NCBI GenBank assembly: GCA_963703855.1
Contig: CAVPFW010000022.1
Location: 1-64,000, forward strand
DNA from: AP-15 sp963703855
GTDB lineage: Bacteria; Pseudomonadota; Alphaproteobacteria; ATCC43930; CGMCC-115725
Direction of reading: 5' to 3'
DNA length: 64,000 bases
Shown here in pieces: positions 9,649 to 18,880 of the stretch (positions are counted from its first letter, which is position 1; each line of letters begins with the position of its first letter). The translations under genes were made by a program, and so were the position numbers. Below the pieces are notes generated by a model. The model was not told the origin of the DNA. It searched no databases and was given only the letters and a program-made list of their open reading frames with translations.

Positions 9649-9936
9649 TTACGGGAAATACCAGCGTTTATATTTACCGACTTGCGTCCAAAGCTTGTTT
9701 GTAGGCGGTACCGAGTACCTGTTTGTCATGGTGACGATCCCGGGCATTACGACATCTGCGCTAGCCTGTCCCCACATCCGGGGGTCCTCAGTGAGGCAGC
9801 TGTCTTGCGAGCTTCCGCCGCGGCATATGTCCTCGGCGGAGTTTTTATAATCGCCAGCCGTCCCAACGACCGTCTCACCGCCGTCCGTAGAAACATCAAA
9901 ATTGATTCCTGGCCCAGCTACAAACGTGCCCCGCAA
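9649..9936 (-). CDS. Possible small orphan protein or gene fragment
   Basis: A 95-codon minus-strand frame whose translation (GPGINFDVSTDGGETVVGTA, PRMWGQASADVVMPGIVTM) has balanced, protein-like composition, rich in Gly, Thr and Val like a secreted beta-protein. The other frames here are arginine-rich. It lacks a signal peptide and matches nothing I recognise. It could be the broken tail of a secreted protein related to the neighbouring operon, or a chance frame. Confidence 0.25.
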   Translation of the reverse strand: MRGTFVAGPGINFDVSTDGGETVVGTAGDYKNSAEDICRGGSSQDSCLTEDPRMWGQASADVVMPGIVTMTNRYSVPPTNKLWTQVGKYKRWYFP

Positions 9937-10361
9937 TCCTCCTCTCGACTGTCCCCGCGCTTCTCAAGATGGTCGAGGACCATTGTCCGAGCCTGCCGGG
10001 CTCGTCGGGATGAGCGCGCGCCCGCGAATTGGGAGTGCCGGAGCTTTGCAACGTGGCAACGGTTCGACGAGGAAAAACGAGCAACTTTGCGGGCCCCGAC
10101 GGCACGACCGCGTTCGATACCCTCACCTCGGCGTACGAGCGGTGTGCGGCGCGACGGAGACGGCGTCGAGGTGTTGATCATATAAGTTATAGGCATTAGG
10201 CATCATCCCGTTCTCACTGGCATCGTTTCGGTAAGGGCCAACAAGCGCCTCACTCCTATAGAAAATAGTAACTGGGCAGACGTGAGCATAGTGTGGTATG
10301 CTACCAAATCAGGAACGACGTGTTCGGCTGGTAGGCATTAAATTACGTGGGAGACGAGCCG

Positions 10362-10493
10362 ATGTCAACCTGCCTTATTCCTAACATACCCGGTAGACTG
10401 CTAGCCGCGTTGACTACTGTTCCTGAGGCAACGACAGACATGCTTGATCTCATAGCCACACATACTCAAATATTAACGAATTTATCTCTCTAG
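10362..10493 (+). CDS. Putative 43-residue small protein
   Basis: ATG 10362 is preceded eight bases upstream by GGGAG, a good ribosome-binding site, and opens a 43-codon frame ending at TAG 10491-10493. The product begins MSTCLIPNIPGRLLAALTTV and continues with an amphipathic Thr/Leu-rich stretch. It lies alone in the A+T-rich gap, about 490 bases before the ligase gene. No family is recognised. The ribosome-binding site is the only real support. Confidence 0.3.
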   Translation: MSTCLIPNIPGRLLAALTTVPEATTDMLDLIATHTQILTNLSL

Positions 10494-10986
10494 CAAAAAT
10501 CGTTAGCTATTTAGGGTTGAAATCGTAAGGCATCAGATTGCCTATTACGATATTACGGTGTTGGGCGCCGCCTTCGAGCCGTTATTTCACGGTCACTGCC
10601 AATCCGGGGATGCTGCATTGCTCGCAACGTCATGCAGCAACACTTGATGTGGCCGCGCCACAGTTTTGACACAAGCGCCGAGCAGAGGCGTGGACGATCC
10701 GCCTAACTGCGCCAGCACGCTGGGTCGCGCAACTCCAGTGCTCGGAGCGAGATGACGAGGGCCAGGCAAAGCCACGCGCGGCAAGTCCCGCTCCGAGCGT
10801 CAGCACACGCCGACGAGGAACGTGGAACGATGCTCTCCCGCATGGAGTAGAAATAGTATATCTGTTTGACAAACGGGCGTCGCCTGTGTTTTGAGGATGC
10901 TGAATTGGTCCGGCTCAAGCGATCGGGCTTGGCATAGTTGTCACCTTGCTACGCGCGAAACTTCGGGGCGCTTGGACCCGTTTTGT

Positions 10987-12270
10987 ATGCAAACCCTCGT
11001 CACGCCCCTCACGTCGGGTCCTTCACTGAACATTGCACGAGCGGGTGCAAAGTTTAGGGGTGGTCCTCTGGTCCTCAAAGTGGTCGCCATCGCGATCCTG
11101 CTGCCGGACGAGGTAGGCTTCGAGATAGGGGCGCTGCGGTTTTCGGCGGCCCGAGTCATTTTGTTGGTGCTGACGCCTGTTCTGCTGATCCGATTTGCCC
11201 GGGTGCTGGTAGCGGGGCGGTACCGTTTCGTCTTTTCCGATCTTCTCGTACTGTTGACCGGGCTTTGGATGTTCGTCGCGCTGGCAAACATGGACGGCAT
11301 GCAAGCGTCGCTAAACCACGCCGGCCCGCTCGCTCTCGAGTTTTGCGTCGGGTATATGGCCACCCGGTTTCTGCTGTCAGAGCACGGGCAGGCAATATCC
11401 TTTGTCAATTTCCTGTGCTGGGCGATCGCCTTCGTCGCATTGCTGGGATTGTCCGACACGCTGACGCACCGTTTTTTTGTACATGATCTCACGAGGGCGT
11501 TGATCGGTGGCAGGATATTTGGGGATGCCGGTGATAGGCTTGGCTTATTGAGAGCGACGAGTACGCTCGAACATCCTATCCTTTTCGGCATGACCTGCGC
11601 TGTCGGGCTGCTGTTGGCCGCATCCGTCCCAATTCGAGGGCGGAGCTTTGCAGTGTTCGCCTGTGGCCTCGGAACATTCTTCGCCTTGTCCTCGGCTCCT
11701 ATTCAGGGGGCACTTCTCGGCTTGGGCCTTGTGATGTACAATCGAGGAATGGCGGGCATTCAGTTCCGGTGGGCCGCCGTTATGGGTTTGGCAGCGACCG
11801 GGGTCATATTTCTGTTCATGGTCACCAACCACCCATTCGGCGTTATTTTCGATCATCTGACTTTTACTCCTGAGGACGGATATTTCAGGTTGTACACCTG
11901 GCAGATGGCGAGCGCGGCCTTGGATCAGTCACCTTGGTTCGGCCTAGGTTTTGTGACCCCCGAATTTTACGAAATTCCAAGCACGGTCGATGCGTTTTGG
12001 CTGGAATGGGCGCTGTTGTTTGGCATCCCGGGTTCGCTCCTGGCGGCCCTCTCAATTCTAGGAGCCGTCTCTCTGCCGACGGATGGTCCACGCGCCCACT
12101 TGACGAACGCGGAATCGAAGCTCGGCACGGCTCTCGGCATCGTGATCTTCGTCATCCTCTTTCTGGGGTTCACCGTGCATTATTACGGGACGGGGTGGAT
12201 CCTAATCCCTCTTCTGGTTGGGGTGAGGGCGCATCTCGGCGAACTTGGCAGGGTTAGCGCCAGCGCCTAA
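10987..12270 (+). CDS. O-antigen ligase/polymerase (Wzy/WaaL-like) membrane protein
   Basis: About 427 residues with ten or so hydrophobic segments (VVAIAILLPDEVGFEIGALR, VILLVLTPVLLIRF, LGIVIFVILFLGFTVHYYG). A periplasmic loop before the last segments holds FTPEDGYFRLYTWQMASAAL and GLGF, as expected for the Wzy_C family. LRATSTLEHPILFGM matches the conserved region of O-antigen ligases. In this cluster it would polymerise flipped repeat units or ligate the chain to its acceptor. ATG 10987 is preferred over an upstream ATG at 10891, which adds 32 non-hydrophobic residues. It is first in a plus-strand run through 16609. Confidence 0.8.
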   Translation: MQTLVTPLTSGPSLNIARAGAKFRGGPLVLKVVAIAILLPDEVGFEIGALRFSAARVILLVLTPVLLIRFARVLVAGRYRFVFSDLLVLLTGLWMFVALANMDGMQASLNHAGPLALEFCVGYMATRFLLSEHGQAISFVNFLCWAIAFVALLGLSDTLTHRFFVHDLTRALIGGRIFGDAGDRLGLLRATSTLEHPILFGMTCAVGLLLAASVPIRGRSFAVFACGLGTFFALSSAPIQGALLGLGLVMYNRGMAGIQFRWAAVMGLAATGVIFLFMVTNHPFGVIFDHLTFTPEDGYFRLYTWQMASAALDQSPWFGLGFVTPEFYEIPSTVDAFWLEWALLFGIPGSLLAALSILGAVSLPTDGPRAHLTNAESKLGTALGIVIFVILFLGFTVHYYGTGWILIPLLVGVRAHLGELGRVSASA

Positions 12271-12327
12271 GCGCTATACCCTGCGCCACACGCTCAAGCT
12301 AATATCAGCTTGTTTTGAGGTGACGCC

Positions 12328-13023
12328 GTGAGCGGTTGGGCTACGTTACGCCTTAGCGGTGCGGAACGAGCGGCCAGGGGCCGTGCATTCAGACGTCGTC
12401 GGTTTGAGCGGTTCGTGCGCTTGGTCGACCACGTGCTCGCGCATCGTGACGGTTGCCGGATTTTGGATATTGGGGGTGAGCCCGACTACTGGGATGATGT
12501 CGCCGACATACTCGAAGGACGCCGGTGGCGCGTGACTTTTGTAAACCTTACAACCTTTTCGGTCGACGAGACGCGTTTCACGTCGCTCGCAGGCGATGCT
12601 TGCGACCTTAGCGCACTCGAAGATATGAGTTTCGATGTTGTTCACTCGAATTCGGTGATAGAGCATGTTGGACGGTGGAGCGATATGCAAGCGATGGCGC
12701 GCGAGGTGCGTCGCCTAGCCCCCATTTATTTTGTCCAGACGCCCTATTTCTGGTTCCCGATCGAACCTCACTGCGCCACCGCATTTTTCCATTGGATGCC
12801 CGAGTCGGTGCGGCTTTCGATGCTGATGCGGCGACCTCGCGGTCATTGGGGGAAGGCCCCAGATGTTGATACGGCCATGGGGCAAATCCACAGCAATGTC
12901 TTGCTCGACTACCGGATGTTGACCACCCTCTTTCCTGATGCTACCATTTATAGGGAGCGCTTTCTCGGCTTGACGAAGTCACTTATCGCAGTGCGTAAGG
13001 GTACGCAATTGACGCAGATGTGA
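12328..13023 (+). CDS. SAM-dependent methyltransferase
   Basis: 231-residue class I methyltransferase starting at GTG 12328 with GAGG about nine bases upstream. Motif I is ILDIGGEPDYWDDVAD at residues 45-60. The motif IV region is DVVHSNSVIEHVGRWSDMQ at about 110, and YFVQTPYFWFPIEPH follows. Its place between the ligase and acyltransferase genes suggests methylation of a sugar or of the chain terminus, which can act as a length-stop signal. The target is inferred from context only. Confidence 0.8.
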   Translation: MSGWATLRLSGAERAARGRAFRRRRFERFVRLVDHVLAHRDGCRILDIGGEPDYWDDVADILEGRRWRVTFVNLTTFSVDETRFTSLAGDACDLSALEDMSFDVVHSNSVIEHVGRWSDMQAMAREVRRLAPIYFVQTPYFWFPIEPHCATAFFHWMPESVRLSMLMRRPRGHWGKAPDVDTAMGQIHSNVLLDYRMLTTLFPDATIYRERFLGLTKSLIAVRKGTQLTQM

Positions 13024-13239
13024 TCGCGCCTGAGTATCCGTTTAAACACGGACAGGGATGCCCCGGCTGATAGGCCGAAGGCGATTGATCCGTCGTTCAG
13101 CCGGCCATCCTATTGATAAGGGGGCAACTAGAACATTATTATCCAGGAATTCTGACTTTTTGTTGTGTTTGTGATCACGCCTCTCTACAATCGGTCTGGC
13201 TTATTTGCCAAGAATCACCAATGCGAAGGATAGCGTCTG

Positions 13240-14436
13240 GTGACTGTACAAGAAAAATTAGCAGATATCTCGTACAAGGGGCCGGGCTTCGACCGCATTA
13301 GGCTAATTGCTGCAATGATTGTCGTCCTACATCATTGTTCGATCTACATCGTTCCTCAAATCGCCCACGATTGGCTGTTCCGGTATAGCCATGGATTTAT
13401 CAATTTTGGCTTATTTGCAGTCACTGTTTTCTTTTCACTCAGTGGGTTCTTGGTATCACCAGGTCTTTTTCGCACAGGGGACGTATTCACCTTTGCGGTG
13501 CATCGCTTTCTTCGCATAATTCCTGCACTGGCCGCGTCTGTTTTTGTGGCAATGTTTGTCGTAGGACCATTGTTAACTGTCGATCCTCTCCATCTATATT
13601 TCGCCGACAGAGAGACTTATCGTTACCTCAAGAATCTCGTGTTTTTGGTGGTAAATACACTTCCCGGCGTGGAGATGGCGAATGGCGAACTGATTATTAT
13701 AAACGGCGCCCTATGGACTCTGTATTTCGAGGTCTTATGCTATGCTTCGTTGGTGATGATGTCGCTATCAGGAGTCTTGGCAAAGCGAGGCTACACGTTT
13801 GGCGTTTTCATAGCAATATATGTAGTGAACGCACTCCTGTGGTACTGTCCCTCATTGCATTCAGTTGTCCCCGACAGGATCGAAACCTTTGTTAACCTAT
13901 TTGTCTATTTTGCGTCGGGAGTATGTATATTTCAACTCGCCAGCACCATTCCATGGTCCCTAGGCGCAGCGACCATGGCAGCTAGCTCGATGTTGGTTGG
14001 GTTGCCGCTGGGCATCGGCGTCCTGGTGATGCCGATATGCCTGCCCTATCTGGTCGTATATGTTGGGCTCTCGCGGGTATTTGGGCGAGCACAATACAAG
14101 AATGATTATTCCTATGGCATATACATTTTCCACGCGCAGGTATTGACGTTCGTTTTGATTATGTTCCCATCATTGCGGAGTTTTTTCGTAGCGGCGCCGG
14201 TTGTGGCGCTCGTTTCGCTATTCATCGCGGTCTTGTCTTGGAATTTCATCGAAGCTCCGGCCCTGAATTCAAAAAGATGGGCTTCCGCCATGGTCCGCAA
14301 AAACTTGGACCTGATCAGCTCGACGGTTGGGCACGACCGCGGCGATCGGCGGGCGTTCGATATTAAAGGCGAACGAGGGCCCGGTGCCAAGCCCGGAGGG
14401 TCTGGGGCAGAGTCGGCAGGGTCTGCGGAGGATTGA
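13240..14436 (+). CDS. OafA-type membrane O-acyltransferase (acyltransferase family 3)
   Basis: 398 residues beginning at GTG 13240. Residue 16 onward reads GFDRIRLIAAMIVVLHHCSI, which has the hallmark Arg-x-x-Ala...His of the family. VFFSLSGFLVSPGLF, RFLRIIPALAASVF and WTLYFEVLCYASLV follow, and about ten membrane spans can be counted. It would move acetyl or another acyl group from the cytoplasm onto sugars of the polysaccharide. The last 60 residues are Gly/Arg-rich and poorly conserved. Base composition is visibly A+T-richer than in flanking genes, which hints at separate acquisition. Confidence 0.85.
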   Translation: MTVQEKLADISYKGPGFDRIRLIAAMIVVLHHCSIYIVPQIAHDWLFRYSHGFINFGLFAVTVFFSLSGFLVSPGLFRTGDVFTFAVHRFLRIIPALAASVFVAMFVVGPLLTVDPLHLYFADRETYRYLKNLVFLVVNTLPGVEMANGELIIINGALWTLYFEVLCYASLVMMSLSGVLAKRGYTFGVFIAIYVVNALLWYCPSLHSVVPDRIETFVNLFVYFASGVCIFQLASTIPWSLGAATMAASSMLVGLPLGIGVLVMPICLPYLVVYVGLSRVFGRAQYKNDYSYGIYIFHAQVLTFVLIMFPSLRSFFVAAPVVALVSLFIAVLSWNFIEAPALNSKRWASAMVRKNLDLISSTVGHDRGDRRAFDIKGERGPGAKPGGSGAESAGSAED

Positions 14437-14500
14437 TCCGGAACGGCGGTCCGGATAGGATGATTTTTCTCGTCAGGCCTCCGTGAAACAGGAAATTGCG

Positions 14501-15364
14501 ATGACAGATGCCTCCGATGAGCTCGTCAAAACCAGTCACGTTGGGATGACCGCTTTCCCGGAGCTGCCCTCCTATGAGCGGCTGGATGAAATCGCCAAGA
14601 GCAGGGCCGCGGCCTATGCCTCGGCGCAGCCCTATCCGCACATCGTCATCGACAGGTTATTCGACGACTGGGTTCTCGAGACAATTCTTTCCGAGTTTCC
14701 CAGCCCACGCGAGAAGAATTGGATTGTGCACGATATCCCGCAAGAAATCAAGCTCCAGTCGAAGTCTGAACGAGACATCCCGCTGTTCACGAGGCACTTC
14801 CTATACGTGCTAAACTCCAACTCCTTCCTTAAGTTTCTTGAAAAGTTGACCGGAATCGAGAACCTGGTCGGCGACCCACAATTCGAGGGCGGCGGACTGC
14901 ATCAGATCGTGTCCGGGGGCAAGTTGGCAATTCACGCGGATTTCAACAAGCATACTTGTTTCGGACTGGACCGCCGCCTCAACATGTTGATATATCTAAA
15001 CAAGAATTGGAAGGAGGAATACCGAGGGCATTTCGAGTTGTGGGACCGCAATATGCGTGGGATGGTTAGAAAAGTCGCACCCGTATTTAATCGAGTTGTT
15101 GTCTTTACCACCTCCGAATATTCCTACCACGGCCATCCCGACCCGCTGTCTTGTCCGCCGGAGGTAACACGGAAATCCTTGGCGCTTTATTACTATACCA
15201 ATGGTGGGGTGCGAGATAAGCAATCCTCCGGCCGGCACAGCACCTTGTTCCAGGCGCGGCCAGGCGAGCGCTTTAAAATCAACGTAAGGCAAATTGCCCG
15301 CGATTTGATGCCGCCGCTGTTGTGGCGCATGGCGTCCCGTGCGCTCGGCTCATCCCAGGATTAG
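14501..15364 (+). CDS. 2-oxoglutarate/Fe(II) oxygenase-like protein
   Basis: About 287 residues. ATG 14501 is preferred over a GTG at 14483 because AGGAA lies just upstream. KLAIHADFNKHTCFGLDRRL supplies the His-x-Asp iron ligands at about residue 145. YSYHGHPDPLSCP gives the distal His at about 213, and TRKSLALYYYTN carries the 2-oxoglutarate-binding Arg. This is the prolyl-4-hydroxylase-like layout. Such enzymes occur in polysaccharide clusters and could hydroxylate a sugar, acyl group or protein. It sits between the acyltransferase and a glycosyltransferase on the same strand. The substrate is unknown. Confidence 0.75.
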   Translation: MTDASDELVKTSHVGMTAFPELPSYERLDEIAKSRAAAYASAQPYPHIVIDRLFDDWVLETILSEFPSPREKNWIVHDIPQEIKLQSKSERDIPLFTRHFLYVLNSNSFLKFLEKLTGIENLVGDPQFEGGGLHQIVSGGKLAIHADFNKHTCFGLDRRLNMLIYLNKNWKEEYRGHFELWDRNMRGMVRKVAPVFNRVVVFTTSEYSYHGHPDPLSCPPEVTRKSLALYYYTNGGVRDKQSSGRHSTLFQARPGERFKINVRQIARDLMPPLLWRMASRALGSSQD

Positions 15365-15400
15365 CTGGGCCGGCCCGCCGGTTTCCTCGGCACTGAGGTC

Positions 15401-16609
15401 ATGATTACGCTGCGACGCTGGTCGAACTCCCGCCGGCGTTTCATGACGTCCCTCAAGGAGCTTGGCTTCCGCATCGTGCGCCAAATCAGGGCGGACCGCG
15501 AAATACGTATGCGTCGTCTGCCGCGATTGCGTGCCGCCTCTGAGGCCCGCGTCACACCGGAGGTAGGCCGCGGTAGCGGCAGGCCAACCGTCTACTATCT
15601 CTGCGCCGGCTCCGACCGGCCGACCGGCGGGAATCGTACGATCTACCGTCATGTCGACGCACTCAATTCGGCCGGAATTCCCGCGGTGGTCGTTCACCAT
15701 CAAAGCGGTTTCGCCTGTTCCTGGTTCGACCACAACACCCCGGTCGTGGGCGCGAAAGAGGTCGCCCTCAGGCCGCGCGACGTGGTCGTCGTCCCCGAGT
15801 TCTACGGCCCGGGTCTGCATACATTGGCCGTAGGGCCGCGCGTCGTGATTTTCAATCAGAACGCTTATCGGACCTTCGCCGGGATTCGCTCTGCGTCACC
15901 AGGCGCGCCCTATCGGGATGTCGCCGGGATTGAGGCCATTCTCGTCGTGTCGCACGACAATGCCGACTACCTGCGGTATGCGTTCCCCGAACTGCGGGTC
16001 GAGCGGGTTCGCAACGCCGTGGACGGCCGGATATTCCACCCATCGGCCACCCCAGCCGGCCGTCGGGTGGCGGTGATGCCGCGGCGCAGGGCAGCAGACT
16101 GCGCTCAAGTGCTGCACCTGTTGCGCGCACGCGGCTGCCTAGAGTCCTGGGAGGTTGTCAATATCCACGGCCGCTCCGAGCGCGAGACCGCGGAGGCGCT
16201 GCGGTCGTGCGCAATTTTCCTCAGCTTCAGTGAGCAGGAGGGGTTTGGTATGCCTCCCGCCGAGGCGATGGCCTGCGGCTGCTATGTGATCGGATTCACC
16301 GGTTTGGGGGGCCGCGAGATCTTCGACCCGGCTACGTCCACTCCGATCGAAGAAGGCGACATCCTCGCCTTTGCCAGGGCAGCCGAACGCGCCTTGCTCG
16401 CCGACGAGGAGGAGCTGCAGGCGATGCGACGGCGCGCGCTGGCAGCCTCGGTGCGTATCCTCGAGGAGTACTCGCTCGAGCATCAGCGCTCCGAGCTGCT
16501 CGCGTTTTTCGGCTCGCTCTTCTCGCGGGATACCCCGGGCGCGGTCACGCAAGAGCCGGCCGAGCGTGCGCTGCAAGCGATGGCCGCGTCGAGCGTTCAG
16601 GACGCCTAG
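15401..16609 (+). CDS. Family 4 (GT-B) glycosyltransferase
   Basis: 402 residues. The N-terminal Rossmann half starts near residue 62 (RPTVYYLCAGSDRPTGGNRT), where SDRPTGGNRTIYRHV is the acceptor-side Gly-rich loop. The C-terminal half has FLSFSEQEGFGMPPAEAMAC, the E-x7-E nucleotide-sugar site, followed by GCYVIGFTGLGGREIFDP. The first 55 residues are Arg-rich and may be an extension or membrane-contact helix; an internal ATG at 15443 is possible. It is the last plus-strand gene before a convergent minus-strand block. Confidence 0.85.
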   Translation: MITLRRWSNSRRRFMTSLKELGFRIVRQIRADREIRMRRLPRLRAASEARVTPEVGRGSGRPTVYYLCAGSDRPTGGNRTIYRHVDALNSAGIPAVVVHHQSGFACSWFDHNTPVVGAKEVALRPRDVVVVPEFYGPGLHTLAVGPRVVIFNQNAYRTFAGIRSASPGAPYRDVAGIEAILVVSHDNADYLRYAFPELRVERVRNAVDGRIFHPSATPAGRRVAVMPRRRAADCAQVLHLLRARGCLESWEVVNIHGRSERETAEALRSCAIFLSFSEQEGFGMPPAEAMACGCYVIGFTGLGGREIFDPATSTPIEEGDILAFARAAERALLADEEELQAMRRRALAASVRILEEYSLEHQRSELLAFFGSLFSRDTPGAVTQEPAERALQAMAASSVQDA

Positions 16610-16631
16610 CCGCTAAGTGGCGGTCAGCGGC
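16609..16631. terminator. Weak hairpin between convergent genes
   Basis: GCCGCT and AGCGGC form a six-base stem with an 11-base loop in the 26-base gap between two converging genes. No T-run follows on either side, so a terminator role is only suggested by position. Confidence 0.25.
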
Positions 16632-16635
16632 AGCT

Positions 16636-17829
16636 TCATATCAGCCCGGTCTTAGTCCACCGCCAGTAGTCGAACCGGTACTGCAGCCCGCGTCGGATTA
16701 TCCGCGGGTAGAAGATCGGTAGATAAGGCGCGGCTGCGGGTCCGACCCACCGCCGCCGCTCCAGCGCCCGCCACTCCGGCAGGTCTCTGGCCTTGGCGTA
16801 AGTCTCCAGCGCGAACTTGACATAGCCGTCGACGTCGACGGATCGCGTGCGGCCGCGATCATAGGCGCGGCAAGCCTCTTCGAGCGCCTCCGCCGCCAAC
16901 GTCCGGTTCGCGGTCTCGTGCAGCTCGTCGGCGAACGGCAACTGCCCGCCGGGGCCGTCGAAAAGGGTCGCGAAGACCTCGCGACGTTCCCGGATGTCGC
17001 GCATGTGGCCCTCGCCAGCCGTCCAGCTGGCTGGATGATCGCGGTGCAACGCCTGGTCCGGGCCATCGATCCGACCAACGTCCGAGACGGCGGCGGCGCG
17101 CAGCCACATCTCCATGTCGTGCGCGAACCTCAGCGTCGGGTTCAATGGGCCGATCTGCTTTATAACGCTCGCGCGGATGACCACCTCCGGGGTGGTGATC
17201 ACATTGCATCCCCGACGGCACCGCTCGGCGGCCCAGTCCACGCCCGACCAGATGCTCCAGCTTCGCACCGGTCCGACGCGGGGCTTGGGCGGGACCTTGG
17301 TGGTGAAATGCCGCGGATGGCCATAGACGAGCCCGACAGAAGGGAAGGCGTCGAGCAACGCCACCGAGCGTGAGAGTGACCCGGGAGTGAGCAGGTCGTC
17401 GGCGTCGAGCCGAACGATGAACTCGCCCGTCGCCGCGGCATACCCGTCGTTGAACGCGATCATCGGGCCACTGTTCTGGCGATGGCGTAGAAGCGCGACT
17501 CGCGAATCCGCATCAGCGAATCGTTGCGCCACCGCAGCACTGTTATCGGTCGACGCGTCGTCGACGACAACCACCTCCGGCTCGACCCCCTCCTGCGCGA
17601 TCGCGCTGCCGATGCTGTCGGGCAGGAAATGTCCGTAGTTGTAGCACGAAACGATAATCGACACTTTGGGCACACGGCCCGTTTCTAGTTCAGGGACGGG
17701 GCTGCGAATGTACGCCCTTTTCACAAGCCGTTTCCCCAGCGGGTTCTGCGAAGATCTATCGTTGATCAAGCTGCTCTCCGCGGATCGCGGCGACACCCGG
17801 CCGTAGAGCGTGCCACGCTCTAGGACCAA
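16636..17829 (-). CDS. Family 2 glycosyltransferase
   Basis: 397 residues as the longest frame. The GT-A domain starts near residue 54 (VPKVSIIVSCYNYGHFLPDS), then VVVVDDASTDNSAAVAQRF, NSGPMIAFNDGYAAA and FIVRLDADDLLTPGSL with the metal-binding Asp-x-Asp. RFAHDMEMWLRAAA is the acceptor-side region. The ~50 residues before the domain overlap the 3' end of the upstream gene by 74 bases and are not conserved. A GTG near 17724 is a likelier start. It is the distal gene of the minus-strand block that runs from wecG. Confidence 0.8.
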   Translation of the reverse strand: MVLERGTLYGRVSPRSAESSLINDRSSQNPLGKRLVKRAYIRSPVPELETGRVPKVSIIVSCYNYGHFLPDSIGSAIAQEGVEPEVVVVDDASTDNSAAVAQRFADADSRVALLRHRQNSGPMIAFNDGYAAATGEFIVRLDADDLLTPGSLSRSVALLDAFPSVGLVYGHPRHFTTKVPPKPRVGPVRSWSIWSGVDWAAERCRRGCNVITTPEVVIRASVIKQIGPLNPTLRFAHDMEMWLRAAAVSDVGRIDGPDQALHRDHPASWTAGEGHMRDIRERREVFATLFDGPGGQLPFADELHETANRTLAAEALEEACRAYDRGRTRSVDVDGYVKFALETYAKARDLPEWRALERRRWVGPAAAPYLPIFYPRIIRRGLQYRFDYWRWTKTGLI

Positions 17830-18799
17830 TGCGCCGTTTGCAGGTGAGTTTCATCCAACCCATCGATCTCTTGATGTGCGGGCACACGCCAAGTGCGAAC
17901 TCGGCAAGCTGTTTGGACGCCTCCATCTCGCCCTCGTTGAATGCAGCGCTGGCGCGTCCAACGGCCATCGTACCAAGTGACCAGAACAATTGGCGGCGGA
18001 GCGATTCAGAGTTTGACAGGATGTCGCTGCAGGTTTCGAAAAAGCAGTCGAAAGCAGCTTTCCTCTGCTGCAGGTCCGTCAAGCGACCACTCGCCGTATA
18101 GACGAAGTTACCATTCGGCATATAATAATAATGTTCCGATGACATGTTAGCGTTATGGCGACGATAAATGCCCTGATATGCGGACACAAACCCAACTGAA
18201 GCATGTGCGGCAAATCGTAGCCACATCTCCATATCACCAGCATGTGGCAACTCCCGGCGATACCCTCCGACGCGCTTCTGTACTTCAGTCCGAACTACCG
18301 CAGTACACGTCGCCACTAGATCGTTAGCTCCGCTCAACTCGATGAATTCGAGCCCTCCCAAGATGCGTCGATCGGATCTATCGGTGGCCTCGACGACGCT
18401 TTTTACCAGCGTTTTGGTTCCGCTATCGCTGAGCTCGACAACATTGCCAAACGTAAAACCTACTTCGGGATGTGCATCCATCAGCTTTGCGGCGCGGCTG
18501 AGTGCGCCTGGCAACAAATAATCATCAGCTGAGAGAAGCAGCATATAGTCTGCCGAGGCCCATTCTATCCCTTCATTATAGGTCGAAATGTGGCCTTTGT
18601 TTTCGGTATGCCGGATGAAGGTCACCCGCGGGTCTTCGCGGGCGAGTTCCGTTGCCACTTCCGCGGTATTGTCCGGCGATGCGTCGTCGATGATCAGGAC
18701 GCGAACATTCCGGACAGACTGGCTGAGAACACTTTCCACGCACGCGCGCAAGAAATGCCCGTAGCGGTAGCATGGCACGATCACATCCACAGAGCTCAT
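17756..18799 (-). CDS. Family 2 glycosyltransferase
   Basis: 347 residues. The domain begins immediately (MSSVDVIVPCYRYGHFLRAC), so the start is secure. VLIIDDASPDNTAEVATELA, NKGHISTYNEGIEWA and YMLLLSADDYLLPGAL (variant Ala-Asp-Asp at the metal site) follow. HAGDMEMWLRFAAHASVGFV closely resembles the equivalent part of the next gene, suggesting the two arose by duplication. The C-terminal 100 residues are helical. It probably adds a repeat-unit sugar. A run of TAT repeats at 18117-18131 encodes three successive tyrosines. Confidence 0.85.
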   Translation of the reverse strand: MSSVDVIVPCYRYGHFLRACVESVLSQSVRNVRVLIIDDASPDNTAEVATELAREDPRVTFIRHTENKGHISTYNEGIEWASADYMLLLSADDYLLPGALSRAAKLMDAHPEVGFTFGNVVELSDSGTKTLVKSVVEATDRSDRRILGGLEFIELSGANDLVATCTAVVRTEVQKRVGGYRRELPHAGDMEMWLRFAAHASVGFVSAYQGIYRRHNANMSSEHYYYMPNGNFVYTASGRLTDLQQRKAAFDCFFETCSDILSNSESLRRQLFWSLGTMAVGRASAAFNEGEMEASKQLAEFALGVCPHIKRSMGWMKLTCKRRIGPRAWHALRPGVAAIRGEQLDQR

Positions 18800-18880
18800 C
18801 GCACGCTATCCCTGTTTTTTACATCGCTCAAACGGCTAATTCCGGCCGCTCGCTCAGCTTCGGACAGTCGCTGCACCCAG

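Larger units (their letters stand above)
9508..10986. other. Long A+T-richer intergenic region
   Basis: Nearly 1.5 kb separates divergently transcribed genes. It is visibly richer in A+T than its surroundings, especially 10200-10560, and should contain the promoters of the secreted-protein operon (leftward) and the ligase operon (rightward). Two possible small reading frames are listed separately. Nothing else is recognisable. Confidence 0.5.
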
